NCBI RefSeq assembly: GCF_051020975.1
Contig: NW_027478159.1
Location: forward strand, 16,322,501-16,386,500
Length of the DNA: 64,000 bases
Direction: 5' to 3'
Source: Osmia lignaria lignaria
Taxonomy: Eukaryota; Arthropoda; Insecta; Hymenoptera; Megachilidae
Below, piece by piece: positions 52,010 through 63,923 of this stretch (the stretch's first letter is position 1; every line of letters starts with the position of its first letter). Position numbers and translations under genes: made by a program. The notes below the pieces were generated by a model, which worked only from the letters and a program-made list of their open reading frames with translations, did no database searches and was not told the DNA's origin.

Positions 52010-53619
52010 TTGCAGATTTATCTCAAGGGAAGGGGCCTGACGGACATATTTCGAGATATTTCTTCTTCTTGTTGTTCTTCTTCTGCACAGCTAAGCTGGA
52101 AGTGGCATTTGCGGCTCGCACTAGTGCAGAGTTATCTCAAAGAAAGGGGCCACGGTGTTTCTGTATCTCTATTATGTTGGTGCGGCTTCGGAACTTTTAA
52201 ATATCTTGATATATCTCGCGAACTACGCGTCTCATCAAAAAATATCATAGAACATAAAAAGTAGGAAACTTAATTCTCTACAAAAACGGTCTCTTATCAT
52301 TTTGCCATAGCTCGCTTCGTTTCCGAGATATTTGCAGATTTATCTCAAGGGAAGGGGCCTGACGGACATATTTCGAGATATTTCTTCTTCTTGTTGTGCT
52401 TCTTCTGCACAGCTAAGCTGGAAGTGGCATTTGCGCCTCGCACTAGTGCACAGTTATCTCAAAGAAAGGGGCCACGGTGATTCTGTATCTTTATTATGTT
52501 GGTGCGGCTTCGGAACTTTTAAATATCTCGATATATCTCGAAAACTACGCTTCTGATCAAAAAATATCATAGAACATAAATTGTAGGAAACATAATTCTC
52601 TACAAAAAACGTCTCTTAACATTTTGCCATAGCTCGCTTCGTTTCCGAGATATTTGCAGATTCAGCTCAAAGGAACTGGCCTGACGGACATATTTCGAGA
52701 TATTTCTTCTTCTTGTTGTTCTTCCTCTGCACAGCTAAGCTGGAAGTGGCATTTGCAGCTCGCAATAGTGCAGAGTTATCTCAAAGAAAGGGGCCACGGT
52801 GTTTCTGTATCTCTATTATGTTGGTGCGGCTTCGGAACTTTTAAATATCTTGATATATCTCGAGAACTACGCATCTGATCAAAAAATATCATAGAACATA
52901 AAAAGTAGGAAACTTAATTCTCTACAAAAAAGGTCTCTTAACATTTTGCCATAGCTCGCTTCGTTTCCGAGATATTTGCAGATTTATCTCAAGGGAAGGG
53001 GCCTAACGGACATATTTCGAGATATTTCTTCTTCTTGTTGTTCTTCTTCTGCACAGCTAAGCTGGAAGTGGCATTTGCGGCTCGCACTAGTGCAGAGTTA
53101 TCTCAAAGAAAGGGGTCACGGTGCTTCTGTATCTCTATTATGTTGGTGTGGTTTCGGAACTTTGAAATATCTTGATATATCTCGAGAACTACGCATCTGA
53201 TCAAAAAATATCATAGAACGTAAAAAGTAGGAAACTTAATTCTCTACAAATAAGGTCTCTTAACATTTTGCCATAGCTCGCTTCGTTTCCGAGATATTTG
53301 CAGATTTATCTCAAGGGAAGGGGCCTAACGGACATATTTCGAGATATTTCTTCTTCTTGTTGTTCTTCTTCTGCACAGCTAAGCTGGAAGTGGCATTTGC
53401 AGCTCGCAATAGTGCAGAGATATCTCAAAGAAAGGGGCCACGGTGTTTCTGTATCTCTATTATGTTGGTGCGGCTTCGGAACTTTTAAATATCTTGATAT
53501 ATCTCGAGAACTACGGGTCTGATCAAAAAATATCATAGAACATAAAAAGTAGGAAACATAATTCTCTACAAAAAAGGTCTCTTAACATTTTGCCATAGCT
53601 CGCTTCGTTTCCGAGATAT
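52010..53619. repeat. Higher-order unit, 5-monomer variant
   Basis: Order: an A'-like monomer (52010, with the CGCGTCTCATC tail but a different left half), B' (52332), Q (52654), D (52976) and G (53298). E, F and H are absent. The hybrid first monomer suggests exchange inside it. Confidence 0.75.
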
Positions 53620-55551
53620 TTGCAGATTTATCTCAAGGGAAGGGGCCTGACGGACATATTTCGAGATATTTCTTCTTCTTGTTGTTCTCCTTCTGCACAG
53701 CTAAGCTGGAAGTGGCATTTGCAGCTCGTAATAGTGCAGAGTTATCTCAAAGAAAGGGGCCACGGTGTTTCTGTATCTCTATTATGTTGGTGCGGCTTCG
53801 GAACTTTTAAATATCTTGATATATCTCGAGAACTACGCGTCTCATCAAAAAATATCATAGAACATAAAAAGTAGGAAACTTAATTCTCTACAAAAACGGT
53901 CTCTTAACATTTTGCCATAGCTCGCTTCGTTTCCGAGATATTTGCAGATTTATCTCAAGGGAAGGGGCCTGACGGACATATTTCGAGATATTTCTTCTTC
54001 TTGTTGTGCTTCTTCTGCACAGCTAAGCTGGAAGTGGCATTTGCGCCTCGCACTAGTGCACAGTTATCTCAAAGAAAGGGGCCACGGTGATTCTGTATCT
54101 TTATTATGTTGGTGCGGCTTCGGAACTTTTAAATATCTCGATATATCTCGAAAACTACGCTTCTGATCAAAAAATATCATAGAACATAAATTGTAGGAAA
54201 CATAATTCTCTACAAAAAACGTCTCTTAACATTTTGCCATAGCTCGCTTCGTTTCCGAGATATTTGCAGATTCAGCTCAAAGGAACTGGCCTGACGGACA
54301 TATTTCGAGATATTTCTTCTTCTTGTTGTTCTTCCTCTGCACAGCTAAGCTGGAAGTGGCATTTGCAGCTCGCAATAGTGCAGAGTTATCTCAAAGAAAG
54401 GGGCCACGGTGTTTCTGTATCTCTATTATGTTGGTGCGGCTTCGGAACTTTTAAATATCTTGATATATCTCGAGAACTACGCATCTGATCAAAAAATATC
54501 ATAGAACATAAAAAGTAGGAAACTTAATTCTCTGCAAAAAAGGTCTCTTAACATTTTGCCATAGCTCGCTTCGTTTCCGAGATATTTGCAGATGTATCTC
54601 AAGGGAAGGGGCCTAACGGACATATTTCGAGATATTTCTTCTTCTTGTTGTTCTTCTTCTGCACAGCTAAGCTGGAAGTGGCATTTGCGGCTCGCACTAG
54701 TGCAGAGTTATCTCAAAGAAAGGGGTCACGGTGCTTCTGTATCTCTATTATGTTGGTGTGGTTTCGGAACTTTGAAATATCTTGATATATCTCGAGAACT
54801 ACGCATCTGATCAAAAAATATCATAGAACGTAAAAGGTAGGAAACTTAATTCTCTACAAATAAGGTCTCTTAACATTTTGCCATAGCTCGCTTCGTTTCC
54901 GAGATATTTGCAGATTTATCTCAAGGGAAGGGGCCTGACGGACATATTTCGAGATATTTCTTCTTCTTGTTGTTCTTCTTCTGCACAGCTAAGCTGGAAG
55001 TGGCATTTACAGCTCGCAATAGTGCAGAGTTATCTCAAAGAAAGGGGCCACGGTGTTTCTGTATCTCTATTATGTTGGTGCGGCTTCGGAACTTTTAAAT
55101 ATCTTGATATATCTCGAGAACTACGCATCTGATCAAAAAATGTCATAGAACATAAAAAGTAGGAAACTTAATTCGCTACAAAAAAGGTCTCTTAACATTT
55201 TGCCATAGCTCTCTTCGTTTCCGAGATATTTCCAGATTTATCTCAAGGGAAGGGGCCTGACGGACATATTTCGAGATATTTCTTCTTCTTGTTGTTCTTC
55301 TTCTGCACAGCTAAGCTGGAAGTGGCATTTGCAGCTCGCTATAGTGCAGAGTTATCTCAAAGAAAGGGGCCACGGTGTTTCTGTATCTCTATTATGTTGG
55401 TGCGGCTTCGGAACTTTTAAATATCTTGATATATCTCGAGAACTACGCATCTGATCAAAAAATATCATAGAACATAAAAAGTAGGAAACTTAATTCTCTG
55501 CAAAAAAGGTCTCTTAACATTTTGCCATAGCTCTCTTCGTTTCCGAGATAT
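53620..55551. repeat. Higher-order unit, 6-monomer variant
   Basis: Order A' (53620), B' (53942), Q (54264), D (54586), E (54908), F (55230), then directly the next A'. G and H are absent; length is 6 x 322 = 1932 bp. D here has GATGTATCTCAAGG, shared with the next unit. Confidence 0.82.
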
Positions 55552-58127
55552 TTGCAGATTTATCTCAAGGGAAGGGGCCTGACGGACATATTTCGAGATA
55601 TTTCTTCTTCTTGTTGTTCTCCTTCTGCACAGCTAAGCTGGAAGTGGCATTTGCAGCTCGTAATAGTGCAGAGTTATCTCAAAGAAAGGGGCCACGGTGT
55701 TTCTGTATCTCTATTATGTTGGTGCGGCTTCGGAACTTTTAAATATCTTGATATATCTCGAGAACTACGCGTCTCATCAAAAAATATCATAGAACATAAA
55801 AAGTAGGAAACTTAATTCTCTACAAAAACGGTCTCTTAACATTTTGCCATAGCTCGCTTCGTTTCCGAGATATTTGCAGATTTATCTCAAGGGAAGGGGC
55901 CTGACGGACATATTTCGAGATATTTCTTCTTCTTGTTGTGCTTCTTCTGCACAGCTAAGCTGGAAGTGGCATTTGCGCCTCGCACTAGTGCACAGTTATC
56001 TCAAAGAAAGGGGCCACGGTGATTCTGTATCTTTATTATGTTGGTGCGGCTTCGGAACTTTTAAATATCTCGATATATCTCGAAAACTACGCTTCTGATC
56101 AAAAAATATCATAGAACATAAATTGTAGGAAACATAATTCTCTACAAAAAACGTCTCTTAACATTTTGCCATAGCTCGCTTCGTTTCCGAGATATTTGCA
56201 GATTCAGCTCAAAGGAACTGGCCTGACGGACATATTTCGAGATATTTCTTCTTCTTGTTGTTCTTCCTCTGCACAGCTAAGCTGGAAGTGGCATTTGCAG
56301 CTCGCAATAGTGCAGAGTTATCTCAAAGAAAGGGGCCACGGTGTTTCTGTATCTCTATTATGTTGGTGCGGCTTCGGAACTTTTAAATATCTTGATATAT
56401 CTCGAGAACTACGCATCTGATCAAAAAATATCATAGAACATAAAAAGTAGGAAACTTAATTCTCTGCAAAAAAGGTCTCTTAACATTTTGCCATAGCTCG
56501 CTTCGTTTCCGAGATATTTGCAGATGTATCTCAAGGGAAGGGGCCTAACGGACATATTTCGAGATATTTCTTCTTCTTGTTGTTCTTCTTCTGCACAGCT
56601 AAGCTGGAAGTGGCATTTGCGGCTCGCACTAGTGCAGAGTTATCTCAAAGAAAGGGGTCACGGTGCTTCTGTATCTCTATTATGTTGGTGTGGTTTCGGA
56701 ACTTTGAAATATCTTGATATATCTCGAGAACTACGCATCTGATCAAAAAATATCATAGAACGTAAAAGGTAGGAAACTTAATTCTCTACAAATAAGGTCT
56801 CTTAACATTTTGCCATAGCTCGCTTCGTTTCCGAGATATTTGCAGATTTATCTCAAGGGAAGGGGCCTGACGGACATATTTCGAGATATTTCTTCTTCTT
56901 GTTGTTCTTCTTCTGCACAGCTAAGCTGGAAGTGGCATTTACAGCTCGCAATAGTGCAGAGTTATCTCAAAGAAAGGGGCCACGGTGTTTCTGTATCTCT
57001 ATTATGTTGGTGCGGCTTCGGAACTTTTAAATATCTTGATATATCTCGAGAACTACGCATCTGATCAAAAAATGTCATAGAACATAAAAAGTAGGAAACT
57101 TAATTCGCTACAAAAAAGGTCTCTTAACATTTTGCCATAGCTCTCTTCGTTTCCGAGATATTTCCAGATTTATCTCAAGGGAAGGGGCCTGACGGACATA
57201 TTTCGAGATATTTCTTCTTCTTGTTGTTCTTCTTCTGCACAGCTAAGCTGGAAGTGGCATTTGCAGCTCGCTATAGTGCAGAGTTATCTCAAAGAAAGGG
57301 GCCACGGTGTTTCTGTATCTCTATTATGTTGGTGCGGCTTCGGAACTTTTAAATATCTTGATATATCTCGAGAACTGCGCATCTGATCAAAAAATATCAT
57401 AGAACATGAAAAGTAGGAAACTTAATTCTCTACAAAAAAGGTCTCTTAACATTTTGCCATAGCTCGCTTCGTTTCCGAGATATTTGCAGATTTATCTCAA
57501 GGGAAGGGGCCTAACGGACATATTTCGAGATATTTCTTCTTCTTGTTGTTCTTCTTCTGCACAGCTAAGCTGGAAGTGGCATTTGCAGCTCGCAATAGTG
57601 CAGAGATATCTCAAAGAAAGGGGCCACGGTGTTTCTGTATCTCTATTATGTTGGTGCGGCTTCGGAACTTTTAAATATCTTGATATATCTCGAGAACTAC
57701 GGGTCTGATCAAAAAATATCATAGAACATAAAAAGTAGGAAACATAATTCTCTACAAAAAAGGTCTCTTAACATTTTGCCATAGCTCGCTTCGTTTCCGA
57801 GATATTTGCAGATTTATCTCAAGGGAAGGGGCCTGACGGACATATTTCGAGATATTTCTTCTTCTTGTTGTTCTTCTTCTGCACAGCTAAGCTGGAAGTG
57901 GCATTTGCGGCTCGCACTAGTGCAGATTTATCTCAAAGAAAGGGGCCACGGTGTTTCTGTATCTCTATTATGTTGGTGCGGCTTCGGAACTTTTAAATAT
58001 CTTGATATATCTCGAGAACTACGCATCTGATCAAAAAATATCATAGAACATGAAAAGTAGGAAACATAATTCTCTACAAAAAAGGTCTCTTAACATTTTG
58101 CCATAGCTCTCTTCGTTTCCGAGATAT
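55552..58127. repeat. Higher-order unit, full 8-monomer form (copy 1)
   Basis: Order A' (55552), B' (55874), Q (56196), D (56518), E (56840), F (57162), G (57484), H (57806); 2576 bp. H has a private GTGCAGATTTATC. The F tail has CATGAAAAG and GAACTGCGC. Confidence 0.85.
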
Positions 58128-60703
58128 TTGCAGATTTATCTCAAGGGAAGGGGCCTGACGGACATATTTCGAGATATTTCTTCTTCTTGTTGTTCTCCTT
58201 CTGCACAGCTAAGCTGGAAGTGGCATTTGCAGCTCGTAATAGTGCAGAGTTATCTCAAAGAAAGGGGCCACGGTGTTTCTGTATCTCTATTATGTTGGTG
58301 CGGCTTCGGAACTTTTAAATATCTTGATATATCTCGAGAACTACGCGTCTCATCAAAAAATATCATAGAACATAAAAAGTAGGAAACTTAATTCTCTACA
58401 AAAACGGTCTCTTAACATTTTGCCATAGCTCGCTTCGTTTCCGAGATATTTGCAGATTTATCTCAAGGGAAGGGGCCTGACGGACATATTTCGAGATATT
58501 TCTTCTTCTTGTTGTGCTTCTTCTGCACAGCTAAGCTGGAAGTGGCATCTGCGCCTCGCACTAGTGCACAGTTATCTCAAAGAAAGGGGCCACGGTGATT
58601 CTGTATCTTTATTATGTTGGTGCGGCTTCGGAACTTTTAAATATCTCGATATATCTCGAAAACTACGCTTCTGATCAAAAAATATCATAGAACATAAATT
58701 GTAGAAAACATAATTCTCTACAAAAAACGTCTCTTAACATTTTGCCATAGCTCGCTTCGTTTCCGAGATATTTGCAGATTCAGCTCAAAGGAACTGGCCT
58801 GACGGACATATTTCGAGATATTTCTTCTTCTTGTTGTTCTTCCTCTGCACAGCTAAGCTGGAAGTGGCATTTGCAGCTCGCAATAGTGCAGAGTTATCTC
58901 AAAGAAAGGGGCCACGGTGTTTCTGTATCTCTATTATGTTGGTGCGGCTTCGGAACTTTTAAATATCTTGATATATCTCGAGAACTACGCATCTGATCAA
59001 AAAATATCATAGAACATAAAAAGTAGGAAACTTAATTCTCTGCAAAAAAGGTCTCTTAACATTTTGCCATAGCTCGCTTCGTTTCCGAGATATTTGCAGA
59101 TTTATCTCAAGGGAAGGGGCCTAACGGACATATTTCGAGATATTTCTTCTTCTTGTTGTTCTTCTTCTGCACAGCTAAGCTGGAAGTGGCATTTGCGGCT
59201 CGCACTAGTGCAGAGTTATCTCAAAGAAACGGGTCACGGTGCTTCTGTATCTCTATTATGTTGGTGTGGTTTCGGAACTTTGAAATATCTTGATATATCT
59301 CGAGAACTACGCATCTGATCAAAAAATATCATAGAACGTAAAAGGTAGGAAACTTAATTCTCTACAAATAAGGTCTCTTAACATTTTGCCATAGCTCGCT
59401 TCGTTTCCGAGATATTTGCAGATTTATCTCAAGGGAAGGGGCCTGACGGACATATTTCGAGATATTTCTTCTTCTTGTTGTTCTTCTTCTGCACAGCTAA
59501 GCTGGAAGTGGCATTTACAGCTCGCAATAGTGCAGAGTTATCTCAAAGAAAGGGGCCACGGTGTTTCTGTATCTCTATTATATTGGTGCGGCTTCGGAAC
59601 TTTTAAATATCTTGATATATCTCGAGAACTACGCATCTGATCAAAAAATGTCATAGAACATAAAAAGTAGGAAACTTAATTCGCTACAAAAAAGGTCTCT
59701 TAACATTTTGCCATAGCTCTCTTCGTTTCCGAGATATTTCCAGATTTATCTCAAGGGAAGGGGCCTGACGGACATATTTCGAGATATTTCTTCTTCTTGT
59801 TGTTCTTCTTCTGCACAGCTAAGCTGGAAGTGGCATTTGCAGCTCGCTATAGTGCAGAGTTATCTCAAAGAAAGGGGCCACGGTGTTTCTGTATCTCTAT
59901 TATGTTGGTGCGGCTTCGGAACTTTTAAATATCTTGATATATCTCGAGAACTGCGCATCTGATCAAAAAATATCATAGAACATAAAAAGTAGGAAACTTA
60001 ATTCTCTACAAAAAAGGTCTCTTAACATTTTGCCATAGCTCGCTTCGTTTCCGAGATATTTGCAGATTTATCTCAAGGGAAGGGGCCTAACGGACATATT
60101 TCGAGATATTTCTTCTTCTTGTTGTTCTTCTTCTGCACAGCTAAGCTGGAAGTGGCATTTGCAGCTCGCAATAGTGCAGAGATATCTCAAAGAAAGGGGC
60201 CACGGTGTTTCTGTATCTCTATTATGTTGGTGCGGCTTCGGAACTTTTAAATATCTTGATATATCTCGAGAACTACGGGTCTGATCAAAAAATATCATAG
60301 AACATAAAAAGTAGGAAACATAATTCTCTACAAAAAAGGTCTCTTAACATTTTGCCATAGCTCGCTTCGTTTCCGAGATATTTGCAGATTTATCTCAAGG
60401 GAAGGGGCCTGACGGACATATTTCGAGATATTTCTTCTTCTTGTTGTTCTTCTTCTGCACAGCTAAGCTGGAAGTGGCATTTGCGGCTCGCACTAGTGCA
60501 GAGTTATCTCAAAGAAAGGGGCCACGGTGTTTCTGTATCTCTATTATGTTGGTGCGGCTTCGGAACTTTTAAATATCTTGATATATCTCGAGAACTACGC
60601 ATCTGATCAAAAAATATCATAGAACATGAAAAGTAGGAAACATAATTCTCTACAAAAAAGGTCTCTTAACATTTTGCCATAGCTCTCTTCGTTTCCGAGA
60701 TAT
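58128..60703. repeat. Higher-order unit, full 8-monomer form (copy 2)
   Basis: Same order: 58128, 58450, 58772, 59094, 59416, 59738, 60060, 60382; 2576 bp. Private changes include GGCATCTGCGCC in B', GAAACGGGTC in D and TTATATTGGTGC in E. B' ends with GTAGAAAACAT, shared with the next unit. Confidence 0.85.
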
Positions 60704-62957
60704 TTGCAGATTTATCTCAAGGGAAGGGGCCTGACGGACATATTTCGAGATATTTCTTCTTCTTGTTGTTCTCCTTCTGCACAGCTAAGCTGGAAGTGGC
60801 ATTTGCAGCTCGTAATAGTGCAGAGTTATCTCAAAGAAAGGGGCCACGGTGTTTCTGTATCTCTATTATGTTGGTGCGGCTTCGGAACTTTTAAATATCT
60901 TGATATATCTCGAGAACTACGCGTCTCATCAAAAAATATCATAGAACATAAAAAGTAGGAAACTTAATTCTCTACAAAAACGGTCTCTTAACATTTTGCC
61001 ATAGCTCGCTTCGTTTCCGAGATATTTGCAGATTTATCTCAAGGGAAGGGGCCTGACGGACATATTTCGAGATATTTCTTCTTCTTGTTGTGCTTCTTCT
61101 GCACAGCTAAGCTGGAAGTGGCATTTGCGCCTCGCACTAGTGCACAGTTATCTCAAAGAAAGGGGCCACGGTGATTCTGTATCTTTATTATGTTGGTGCG
61201 GCTTCGGAACTTTTAAATATCTCGATATATCTCGAAAACTACGCTTCTGATCAAAAAATATCATAGAACATAAATTGTAGAAAACATAATTCTCTACAAA
61301 AAACGTCTCTTAACATTTTGCCATAGCTCGCTTCGTTTCCGAGATATTTGCAGATTCAGCTCAAAGGAACTGGCCTGACGGACATATTTCGAGATATTTC
61401 TTCTTCTTGTTGTTCTTCCTCTGCACAGCTAAGCTGGAAGTGGCATTTGCAGCTCGCAATAGTGCAGAGTTATCTCAAAGAAAGGGGCCACGGTGTTTCT
61501 GTATCTCTATTATGTTGGTGCGGCTTCGGAACTTTTAAATATCTTGATATATCTCGAGAACTACGCATCTGATCAAAAAATATCATAGAACATAAAAAGT
61601 AGGAAACTTAATTCTCTACAAAAAAGGTCTCTTAACATTTTGCCATAGCTTGCTTCGTTTCCGAGATATTTGCAGATTTATCTCAAGGGAAGGGGCCTAA
61701 CGGACATATTTCGAGATATTTCTTCTTCTTGTTGTTCTTCTTCTGCACAGCTAAGCTGGAAGTGGCATTTGCGGCTCGCACTAGTGCAGAGTTATCTCAA
61801 AGAAAGGGGTCACGGTGCTTCTGTATCTCTATTATGTTGGTGTGGTTTCGGAACTTTGAAATATCTTGATATATCTCGAGAACTACGCATCTGATCAAAA
61901 AATATCATAGAACGTAAAAAGTAGGAAACTTAATTCTCTACAAATAAGGTCTCTTAACATTTTGCCATAGCTCGCTTCGTTTCCGAGATATTTGCAGATT
62001 TATCTCAAGGGAAGGGGCCTGACGGACATATTTCGAGATATTTCTTCTTCTTGTTGTTCTTCTTCTGCACAGCTAAGCTGGAAGTGGCATTTACAGCTCG
62101 CAATAGTGCAGAGTTATCTCAAAGAAAGGGGCCACGGTGTTTCTGTATCTCTATTATGTTGGTGCGGCTTCGGAACTTTTAAATATCTTGATATATCTCG
62201 AGAACTACGCATCTGATCAAAAAATGTCATAGAACATAAAAAGTAGGAAACTTAATTCGCTACAAAAAAGGTCTCTTAACATTTTGCCATAGCTCTCTTC
62301 GTTTCCGAGATATTTCCAGATTTATCTCAAGGGAAGGGGCCTGACGGACATATTTCGAGATATTTCTTCTTCTTGTTGTTCTTCTTCTGCACAGCTAAGC
62401 TGGAAGTGGCATTTGCAGCTCGCTATAGTGCAGAGTTATCTCAAAGAAAGGGGCCACGGTGTTTCTGTATCTCTATTATGTTGGTGCGGCTTCGGAACTT
62501 TTAAATATCTTGATATATCTCGAGAACTGCGCATCTGATCAAAAAATATCATAGAACATAAAAAGTAGGAAACTTAATTCTCTACAAAAAAGGTCTCTTA
62601 ACATTTTGCCATAGCTCGCTTCGTTTCCGAGATATTTGCAGATTTATCTCAAGGGAAGGGGCCTGACGGACATATTTCGAGATATTTCTTCTTCTTGTTG
62701 TTCTTCTTCTGCACAGCTAAGCTGGAAGTGGCATTTGCGGCTCGCACTAGTGCAGAGTTATCTCAAAGAAAGGGGCCACGGTGTTTCTGTATCTCTATTA
62801 TGTTGGTGCGGCTTCGGAACTTTTAAATATCTTGATATATCTCGAGAACTACGCATCTGATCAAAAAATATCATAGAACATGAAAAGTAGGAAACATAAT
62901 TCTCTACAAAAAAGGTCTCTTAACATTTTGCCATAGCTCTCTTCGTTTCCGAGATAT
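60704..62957. repeat. Higher-order unit, 7-monomer variant
   Basis: Order A' (60704), B' (61026), Q (61348), D (61670), E (61992), F (62314), H (62636). G is missing; length is 7 x 322 = 2254 bp. D has a private ATAGCTTGCTTC at its left junction. Confidence 0.85.
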
Positions 62958-63923
62958 TTGCAGATTTATCTCAAGGGAAGGGGCCTGACGGACATATTTC
63001 GAGATATTTCTTCTTCTTGTTGTTCTCCTTCTGCACAGCTAAGCTGGAAGTGGCATTTGCAGCTCGTAATAGTGCAGAGTTATCTCAAAGAAAGGGGCCA
63101 CGGTGTTTCTGTATCTCTATTATGTTGGTGCGGCTTCGGAACTTTTAAATATCTTGATATATCTCGAGAACTACGCGTCTCATCAAAAAATATCATAGAA
63201 CATAAAAAGTAGGAAACTTAATTCTCTACAAAAACGGTCTCTTAACATTTTGCCATAGCTCGCTTCGTTTCCGAGATATTTGCAGATTTATCTCAAGGGA
63301 AGGGGCCTGACGGACATATTTCGAGATATTTCTTCTTCTTGTTGTGCTTCTTCTGCACAGCTAAGCTGGAAGTGGCATTTGCGCCTCGCACTAGTGCACA
63401 GTTATCTCAAAGAAAGGGGCCACGGTGATTCTGTATCTTTATTATGTTGGTGCGGCTTCGGAACTTTTAAATATCTCGATATATCTCGAAAACTACGCTT
63501 CTGATCAAAAAATATCATAGAACATAAATTGTAGGAAACATAATTCTCTACAAAAAACGTCTCTTAACATTTTGCCATAGCTCGCTTCGTTTCCGAGATA
63601 TTTGCAGATTCAGCTCAAAGGAACTGGCCTGACGGACATATTTCGAGATATTTCTTCTTCTTGTTGTTCTTCCTCTGCACAGCTAAGCTGGAAGTGGCAT
63701 TTGCAGCTCGCAATAGTGCAGAGTTATCTCAAAGAAAGGGGCCACGGGGTTTCTGTATCTCTATTATGTTGGTGCGGCTTCGGAACTTTTAAATATCTTG
63801 ATATATCTCGAGAACTACGCATCTGATCAAAAAATATCATAGAACGTAACAAGTAGGAAACTTAATTCTCTACAAATAAGGTCTCTTAACATTTTGCCAT
63901 AGCTCGCTTCGTTTCCGAGATAT
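62958..63923. repeat. Higher-order unit, start only (A', B', Q)
   Basis: A' (62958), B' (63280) and Q (63602) are in the expected order. The Q tail departs from the other copies (GAACGTAACAAGTAGG, CTACAAATAAGG), and the next monomer is not D, so the regular order breaks here. Confidence 0.78.
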
